64,000 bases of DNA from NCBI RefSeq assembly GCF_021390575.1, contig NZ_JAJEJQ010000001.1, positions 1,960,501-2,024,500 on the forward strand. Direction: 5' to 3'. The notes under the pieces were generated by a model. The model was not told the DNA's origin. It searched no databases and was given only the letters and a program-made list of their open reading frames with translations. This document shows positions 58,500 to 64,000 of the stretch, in pieces. Source of the DNA: Paraburkholderia adhaesiva (GTDB lineage Bacteria > Pseudomonadota > Gammaproteobacteria > Burkholderiales > Burkholderiaceae). Position 1 is the first letter of the stretch. Each line of letters opens with the position of its first letter. The translations under genes and the position numbers were made by a program.

Positions 58500-59495
58500 A
58501 TGATCCCGTTCTCAGTCCTCGATCTCTCGCCGATTCCTGCCGGCTCTGACGCCGGTGCCGCGTTGCGCAACACGCTCGACCTCGCCCAGCACGCCGAACG
58601 CTGGGGCTACCGCCGCTACTGGCTCGCCGAGCATCACAACATGGCCGGTATCGCCAGCGCCGCGACTTCGGTCGTGATCGGCTACGTCGCGGGCGGCACG
58701 CGCACGATCCGGGTCGGCGCGGGCGGCATCATGCTGCCGAACCACTCGCCGCTCGTGATCGCCGAGCAGTTCGGCACGCTCGAATCGCTGTACCCCGGGC
58801 GCATCGATCTCGGGCTCGGCCGCGCGCCCGGCACCGATCAGACCACGGCGCGCGCGCTGCGACGCGACCTGCAGTCGAGCGGTGATGCCTTCCCCGACGA
58901 CGTCGTCGAACTCCAGCGCTATTTCGCACCCCCAGTGGAGGGCCAGCGCGTGCGCGCGGTGCCCGGCGCGGGACTCGGTGTGCCGCTTTATATCCTCGGG
59001 TCGAGCCTGTTCGGCGCGCAGATGGCGGCGGCCATGGGTCTGCCATTCGCGTTCGCTTCGCACTTCGCACCGGACCATCTGCTGACGGCGCTGCGGCTCT
59101 ACCGCTCGCAGTTCCGGCCGTCGGCCACGCTGGCGAAACCTCATGCGATCGTCGGCGTCAATGTGTTCGCCGCCGATTCGGACGATGAAGCCCGCTTCCT
59201 GTTCACGTCGCTCCAGCAGCAGTTCATCAACCTGCGGCGCGGAACGCCAGGGCAACTGCAGCCACCCGTCGAAAAAATCGAGGCGACTGAGATGGAACTC
59301 GCGAGTGTCGCGCACTCGCTCGCGTGCTCGGTGGTGGGCACGCGCGATACCGTGCGCGCGGGACTCGCTTCGGTCATCGAGCAGACCAGCGCGGACGAGC
59401 TGATCGTCACCGCGCAGATCTACGACCACGCCGCGCGGTTACGTTCGTTCGAGATCACTGCGGAAGTGCGCGAGGAGTTGGGCGCGGGGCGGTGA
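58500..59495 (+). CDS. LLM-class flavin-dependent oxidoreductase
   Basis: The 331-residue protein belongs to the bacterial-luciferase-like flavin monooxygenase group, of the subfamily often annotated MsnO8-type. Recognisable segments are [58 protein letters not shown] (given in part) and [14 protein letters not shown]. The start at 58500 ([10 protein letters not shown]) is where homologues begin. The substrate is unknown and no flavin reductase is adjacent. Confidence 0.9.
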   Translation: MIPFSVLDLSPIPAGSDAGAALRNTLDLAQHAERWGYRRYWLAEHHNMAGIASAATSVVIGYVAGGTRTIRVGAGGIMLPNHSPLVIAEQFGTLESLYPGRIDLGLGRAPGTDQTTARALRRDLQSSGDAFPDDVVELQRYFAPPVEGQRVRAVPGAGLGVPLYILGSSLFGAQMAAAMGLPFAFASHFAPDHLLTALRLYRSQFRPSATLAKPHAIVGVNVFAADSDDEARFLFTSLQQQFINLRRGTPGQLQPPVEKIEATEMELASVAHSLACSVVGTRDTVRAGLASVIEQTSADELIVTAQIYDHAARLRSFEITAEVREELGAGR

Positions 59496-59698
59496 GTTCC
59501 ATCGGTGTGGACACTGCTGCCATCGGCGGCAGGTCGAATTCGCTGGACTGGCCGCTACCTTGAGTGAGGAAAACGCTCCCGAAAGACCTAAACTAATATC
59601 CGATGCAGCCAGTTTGTGATACTGGCCAGCACCTTGGGCCAGGATTCAATTGACGCGGAAAATGCCTCGGCTGCCGCAGCCCTCGGCGGGGGATGTTC

Positions 59699-59983
59699 AT
59701 GAAGACTTTGATAGTACTGGCATGCGTAATGCTGTCCGCGAACGCCTTTGCAGAATGTGCGACGAACGCCCGTGGGGTGACGGCCTGCGGCAACGGACAG
59801 ACGGCCGGCGGCTATAACCGGAACACGGGTACGGCCTGGACGTCCCAGAAGAACCAGAATGGAGTGCGGACGACTCAGACCAACCGGGGCGTCCAGGCGG
59901 AGACGATGAACGGCAAAGGCGTGGTTCACGGCCCGGGCGGAACCACCTGTTACCGGAGCGCGAACAGTCACGGTTGCAACTGA
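59699..59983 (+). CDS. Small secreted Cys-containing protein, unknown function
   Basis: The 94-residue product has a clean Sec signal peptide (MKTLIVLACVMLSANAFA) and a polar mature region rich in Asn, Gly, Thr and Gln, with two Cys near the start (ECATNARGVTACGNG) and two near the end (GTTCYRSANSHGCN), suggesting disulfide pairing. GGGGG lies about six bases before this ATG; an ATG two codons earlier would be too close to it. I do not recognise a characterised family. Confidence 0.75.
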   Translation: MKTLIVLACVMLSANAFAECATNARGVTACGNGQTAGGYNRNTGTAWTSQKNQNGVRTTQTNRGVQAETMNGKGVVHGPGGTTCYRSANSHGCN

Positions 59984-60258
59984 CAACCTTTCGACGCCCA
60001 CTGTTGCGTTCCCCTCAATGGTCCGCTGCGATTGCCTTAACTCCGACGGAGCGACAATCAGAGTGACGTTCCGATGGACTTCACTCGTCATCGAAGCTGG
60101 TCATTGGCAGCCCACGATCCGCTGTCCAACGGCAATCCTGATGCTTGAACGCTCACAAGCGGGTTGAGGGGAATGGCCGCTTCTGGCCGTGGATTCAACC
60201 GGTCCGCAAGCGCCCTCCCCGGAAAATACGACAATGGGACAGAAACCCGTTTGAACGC

Positions 60259-61287
60259 TCAGTGATTCGTCGGCGCCGCTGCCAGCCAGTCCATCAGCGC
60301 CTTATGAAACGCCTGCGGATCCTGGATCTGCGGCGCGTGCCCAAGCTCCGGGAATTCAACCAGCGTCGCGTGCGGAATCGCTTTCGCGGCCGCCTTGCCG
60401 AGTTCCGGGTAATGGCCGATCTTCGCACGCACTTCGGGCGGTGCAGCATCCTTACCGATCGCGGTGTTGTCCTTCTGACCGATCAGCAGCAGCGTCGGCA
60501 TCTGCAGCTGGCCGAATTCATAAACGACCGGCTGCGTATAGATCATGTCGTAGAGCAGCGCCGAGTCCCACGCCACCTGTGCCTTTCCCGGCCCCCGGTT
60601 CATTCCCGCCAGCATCTGCACCCACGGTTCATACGACGCTCGCCACTGTCCCGCGTAGTACGTGGCCTGCTCGTAACGGCGGATGCCATCCGCGCTCGTT
60701 TTCAGTTCGCGCGCGTACCAGTCATCGACGGAGAGGGACGGCACGCCCAACGCCTTCCAGTCCTCGAGGCCGATCGGATTCACCAGCACGAGCTGCTCCG
60801 TCGCCTGTGGATACATCAACGCATAGCGGACCGCGAGCATGCCGCCCGTCGAATGTCCGATCATCGTTGCGCGCTCGACACCGATCGACACAAGCAGCGC
60901 GTGCGTGTTGCGCGCGAGTTGCTGGAAGCTGAACTGATACGCGGCAGGCTTGCTCGATTTGCAGAAACCGATCTGATCCGGCGCGATCACACGGTAGCCG
61001 GCATGGGTCAGTTCGTCGATTGTCGCGTCCCAGGTGGCGGCGCAGAAATTCTTGCCGTGCAGCAACACGACTGTACGGCCATTGGGCTTCTCAGGTTGCA
61101 CGTCCATGTACGCCATATGCAGCGACTGCCCCTGCGACGTGAACGCGAAATCGTGAACCGTATGCGGATAGCTAAAGCCCTCGAGTTCGGGGCCATAGGC
61201 GGGACCGTCGTCGGCCAGAGCGGCATGGCAGAACGCAGCCGCAAAGCACGCGGCGGCAAAGGCGGAAAACTTGCGGATCAAGGTCAT
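60259..61287 (-). CDS. Exported alpha/beta hydrolase
   Basis: The 342-residue product has a Sec signal peptide (FSAFAAACFAAAFCHAALA) and the alpha/beta-hydrolase fold: VVLLHGKNFCAATWDA (oxyanion region), nucleophile elbow MIGHSTGGMLA with Ser146, a late acidic segment near LLLIGQKDN and the catalytic His in FPELGHAPQIQDP. It is predicted to act in the periplasm or outside the cell. The start at 61287 is preferred because the extension to 61437 puts the signal peptide internally. Substrate unknown. Confidence 0.9.
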   Translation of the reverse strand: MTLIRKFSAFAAACFAAAFCHAALADDGPAYGPELEGFSYPHTVHDFAFTSQGQSLHMAYMDVQPEKPNGRTVVLLHGKNFCAATWDATIDELTHAGYRVIAPDQIGFCKSSKPAAYQFSFQQLARNTHALLVSIGVERATMIGHSTGGMLAVRYALMYPQATEQLVLVNPIGLEDWKALGVPSLSVDDWYARELKTSADGIRRYEQATYYAGQWRASYEPWVQMLAGMNRGPGKAQVAWDSALLYDMIYTQPVVYEFGQLQMPTLLLIGQKDNTAIGKDAAPPEVRAKIGHYPELGKAAAKAIPHATLVEFPELGHAPQIQDPQAFHKALMDWLAAAPTNH

Positions 61288-61683
61288 GAGCGGGTCAATT
61301 GGACAGTCGTCGGATCGGTCTGTTGGGAACGTGGCAGGATGCGCTGTACCGGGCAAGCTGCGGCCCCGGTCTGCGACGGCAGGACCGCCGTACGTCGCCG
61401 CAAGATGGTGCCGCATGGCCGGATGGCGCGCACGCACTGCACGCGATTCTAGCCCCCAGGGCTTCCGGAGCGTTCACCCGCCGCCGCTAGTGTTCGCGGC
61501 GCGCCGCTAACTGATCGCCGACATGTGCTCGCGATTCGCACTGCGCGCCATTCGGTGCTAGAACAGATATTGCAGGTGAACAGCTACGCTGGCGGCGCAG
61601 ACAGGCATAACGCGAACGCGCCGGCTTATCCGGGGGCATCAGGTGGAACAACGACCATCTTTCATGCGATCGGAGCAAGCACG
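61288..61683. other. Gene-free interval upstream of the hydrolase and glgC
   Basis: No supported gene is present. It should contain the hydrolase promoter on the minus strand and, towards the right end, the glgC promoter. It runs into the 49-bp tandem repeat at 61684. Confidence 0.45.
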
Positions 61684-61803
61684 AAAGCGCTAACTCGGGT
61701 CGACAGCTTTGCATGGGACCCAGGTAAGCACAAAAGCGCTAACTTGGGTCGACAGCTTTGCATGGGACCCAAGTAAGCGCTAAAGCGCTAACTTGGGTCG
61801 ACA
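61684..61803 (+). repeat. 49-bp tandem repeat (about 2.4 copies) with nested inverted repeats before glgC
   Basis: Two copies of a 49-bp unit (61684-61732 and 61733-61781, differing at a few positions) are followed by a partial third (61782-61803). Each unit begins AAAGCGCTAACT and contains GGGTCGACAGCTTTGCATG. The 15-base segment at 61766-61780 can pair, with one mismatch, either with 61736-61750 (15-base loop) or with 61785-61799 (four-base loop), so two mutually exclusive hairpins are possible. The array ends only a few bases before the glgC ribosome-binding site (GGAGAG at 61806-61811). Confidence 0.85.
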
Positions 61804-61815
61804 CAGGAGAGGCCC

Positions 61816-63081
61816 ATGGACACTCCGGCAACCCGCACCGACCTGCAACGCGCAACGCTAGCAATCGTGCTCGCGGGCGGACGCGGCACGCGGCTCGGCC
61901 CGCTCACCAACAAGCGCGTCAAGCCGGCCGTCTACTTCGGCGGCAAATACCGCATCATCGATTTCGCCCTGTCGAACTGCCTGAATTCGGGCATCCGGCG
62001 CATCGCCGTCGTCACGCAGTACAAAGCCCATTCGCTGCTGCGCCACCTGCAACGCGGCTGGGGCTTCCTGCGCGGCGAGTTCAACGAGTTCCTCGACCTG
62101 TGGCCCGCCCAGCAGCGCGTCGAAGGCGCGCACTGGTACCGCGGCACCGCCGACGCCGTCTACCAGAACCTCGACATCATCCGCTCCATCGCACCGAAGT
62201 ACGTGGTCGTGCTGGCCGGCGACCACGTCTACAAGATGGACTACACGCGCATGATTGCCGACCATGCGGCCAGCGGCGCCGACTGTACCGTCGGTTGCAT
62301 CGAGGTGCCGCGACTCGAAGCGCGCGCGTTTGGCGTGATGGCCGTCGACGAATCGCGTCGCGTGACCGGTTTCGTCGAAAAACCCGACGATCCGCCCGCG
62401 ATGCCGGGCCGCCCCGACATCGCGCTCGCCAGCATGGGCATCTACGTGTTCGAGACGCCCTACCTCATCAAGCTGCTCGAAGAGAACATCTCGCTATCGG
62501 CGACCGATCACGATTTCGGCAAGGACATCATTCCGCGTGTGGTCACCGAAGGCCACGCGATCGCGCATCCATTCAGCCTCTCGTGCGTCACTTCGGACGC
62601 CACCACCGAGCCGTACTGGCGCGACGTCGGCACCATCGACGCCTACTGGTCCGCGAACCTCGACCTCGCGTCGACGATACCCACACTCGATCTCTACGAC
62701 CGCACGTGGCCGATCTGGACCTACCAGGAGCAGTTGCCGCCCGCGAAATTCGTGCGCGACCTGAACGGTCTTCAGGGCTCGGGCACGAACCTGATCGTCT
62801 GCGGCGGCTGCGTCATCACGGGGTCGCAGATTTCGCGCTCGGTGCTCTCGTCGAATGTCGTCGTGAAGTCGTTCTGCAACATTGCCGAGGCAGTCTTGTT
62901 GCCACAGGTGACAGTCGGCGCGAGTTCCCGCCTGCGCATGGTCGTGGTCGACCGCGGCTGCGAAATCCCGGACGGCACCGTGATCGGCGAAGACCCGACG
63001 CTCGACGCCGAACGGTTCTATCGCACTGAAAGCGGCGTCGTGCTGGTCACGCAGGATGCACTGGCGCGAATGCGGAAATGA
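61816..63081 (+). CDS. glgC: Glucose-1-phosphate adenylyltransferase
   Basis: GlgC makes ADP-glucose, the committed step of bacterial glycogen synthesis. The 421-residue product has the N-terminal nucleotide-binding signature [70 protein letters not shown] and the C-terminal beta-helix region. The start follows GGAGAGG. It is followed by glgA after 213 bp. Allosteric control by sugar phosphates and AMP is usual for the family. Confidence 0.96.
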   Translation: MDTPATRTDLQRATLAIVLAGGRGTRLGPLTNKRVKPAVYFGGKYRIIDFALSNCLNSGIRRIAVVTQYKAHSLLRHLQRGWGFLRGEFNEFLDLWPAQQRVEGAHWYRGTADAVYQNLDIIRSIAPKYVVVLAGDHVYKMDYTRMIADHAASGADCTVGCIEVPRLEARAFGVMAVDESRRVTGFVEKPDDPPAMPGRPDIALASMGIYVFETPYLIKLLEENISLSATDHDFGKDIIPRVVTEGHAIAHPFSLSCVTSDATTEPYWRDVGTIDAYWSANLDLASTIPTLDLYDRTWPIWTYQEQLPPAKFVRDLNGLQGSGTNLIVCGGCVITGSQISRSVLSSNVVVKSFCNIAEAVLLPQVTVGASSRLRMVVVDRGCEIPDGTVIGEDPTLDAERFYRTESGVVLVTQDALARMRK

Positions 63082-63294
63082 AGCATGCGGCGGCGTGCGC
63101 GTCGATGTGCGCGACATGACCGCTGGCCGTGTTTCAAGCAGCGCGCGAGCGCGAGGCGCATCGCTGGCACGCGTACCCGTTAGCAACGCGCGGCGCAGGC
63201 ACCGCTCATCGGGCACGCGGTACGCCCGCGTGTCGGCAGCAAACCCGAACCCGCCCTGAACCGCGTCGCCCAGCACCGAGAGGACACCCGAGCG

Positions 63295-64000
63295 ATGACC
63301 ATCCGCGTCCTGCATGTAGCCAGCGAGCTCTACCCGCTCCTGAAGACCGGCGGACTCGCCGACGTCACCGCCGCCCTGCCCGCCGCCCTGATCGAACAGG
63401 GTGCCGACGCCCGTCTGCTGCTGCCCGGCTTCGCGAGCATCGCGCAGGGACTCGCCGACTTGCATCCCGTGGCGCGGCTCGAACGCACGTTTGGGGCGCC
63501 ACAGGCATCGCTCGAACTGGGCCGTGTGCCCGGGAGCGATCTGCCCGTCTACATGATCCGGGCCGACGCGTTCTACTCGCGCCCCGGCAACCCGTATCTC
63601 GACGACGAGCACGTCCCCTATGGCGACAACGCTCAACGTTTCGCGCTGCTCGGCTGGGCGGCCGCGCAACTCGTGCAGCACGCCGATCCCGCGTGGGCGC
63701 CACAGATCGTGCAGGCGCACGACTGGCACGCTGGTCTCGTTCCCGCCTACCTGCGCGCGGCGGCGCGCGAGCGTGGCCTGCCGCAAGGTCGCTCGCTAGC
63801 GCGTACGGTCTTCACGGTTCACAACCTCGCCTACCAGGGCATTTTCCCCGCACAGCAGTTCGCGAATCTGGGCCTTCCCAGCGATTTCTTCGACATGCAC
63901 GGCATCGAGTTCTACGGACAACTTTCGTTTTTGAAAGCCGGCCTCTACTACGCCGACAAGATCACGACGGTCAGCCCGACCTACGCACGCGAGATCCAGA
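63295..64000 (+). CDS. glgA: Glycogen synthase (partial, C-terminus outside window)
   Basis: GlgA extends alpha-1,4-glucan using ADP-glucose. About 235 N-terminal residues are visible, starting MTIRVLHVASELYPLLKTGG with the ADP-glucose-binding KTGGLADV. Further family segments are YGDNAQRFALLGWAA, VQAHDWHAGLVPAYL, FTVHNLAYQGIFP and YADKITTVSPTYAREI. The frame is open to the window edge. It lies downstream of glgC and is probably co-regulated, although the 213-bp gap leaves room for a separate promoter. Confidence 0.95.
   Translation, partial: MTIRVLHVASELYPLLKTGGLADVTAALPAALIEQGADARLLLPGFASIAQGLADLHPVARLERTFGAPQASLELGRVPGSDLPVYMIRADAFYSRPGNPYLDDEHVPYGDNAQRFALLGWAAAQLVQHADPAWAPQIVQAHDWHAGLVPAYLRAAARERGLPQGRSLARTVFTVHNLAYQGIFPAQQFANLGLPSDFFDMHGIEFYGQLSFLKAGLYYADKITTVSPTYAREIQ

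Noticed and set aside
61684..61803. Possible CRISPR array
   Set aside because: The 49-bp units are directly contiguous with no unique spacers, there are only about 2.4 copies, and no cas genes are nearby.
61758..63029. 423-codon plus-strand frame overlapping glgC
   Set aside because: It is an out-of-frame shadow of glgC whose start lies within the 49-bp repeat.

Overview
This 64 kb window is high-GC chromosomal DNA with compact operons. It looks like a Burkholderia-group betaproteobacterium (Burkholderia, Paraburkholderia or Caballeronia). The supporting features are the rimP-nusA operon, an RluB with very long disordered tails, an aru/ast arginine-succinyltransferase operon with a two-subunit succinyltransferase and a GlxA/ArgR-type regulator, a hopanoid hpnIJKL block, and strong antisense ORF shadowing. 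I see no tRNA, rRNA, prophage or CRISPR. The only mobile-element trace is an orphan IS5-type transposase domain near 8 kb.

Layout. 1-7.5 kb (all minus strand): nusA (cut by the window edge), rimP, rluB, scpB, an aminotransferase and a LysR regulator. 7.9-12.8 kb: small genes, including the transposase-domain orphan, secreted small proteins, a YdcF-like membrane protein, arfB and a VC0807-like membrane protein. 12.9-25.4 kb: envelope and regulatory genes, including a FUSC-family transporter, an Lrp regulator divergent from a cysteine-dioxygenase-like gene, a large MscS-type channel, a lipoprotein, a GNAT enzyme, a DJ-1/PfpI protein, an orphan CHASE3-type histidine kinase and an ammonium transporter. 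25.4-25.7 kb holds a candidate small RNA on the minus strand.

26.2-34 kb: an mdtABC-type RND efflux operon without an outer-membrane channel gene, followed by a periplasmic peroxiredoxin. 34.9-41.4 kb: a four-gene signalling island. Two paralogous degenerate-EAL/HDOD proteins flank a PAS-GGDEF-EAL protein and an HDOD-GAF-like protein. 41.9-51.2 kb: the arginine succinyltransferase pathway, read as astC-aruF-aruG-astD-astB-astE behind its likely regulator, with an orphan amino-acid ABC ATPase upstream. 51.3-57.8 kb: a patatin, a BamE-like lipoprotein and hpnL-hpnK-hpnJ-hpnI for hopanoid head-group modification. 58.5-61.3 kb: a luciferase-like oxidoreductase, a small secreted protein and an exported alpha/beta hydrolase. 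61.8-64 kb: glgC and the start of glgA (glycogen synthesis).

The points most worth a second look are: a 49-bp tandem repeat directly before the glgC ribosome-binding site that can form two mutually exclusive hairpins; the four-gene c-di-GMP/HDOD island; the candidate sRNA after amt; and the double hairpin upstream of rimP-nusA. Gene functions are assigned from recognisable motifs and remembered family features. No database search was run.
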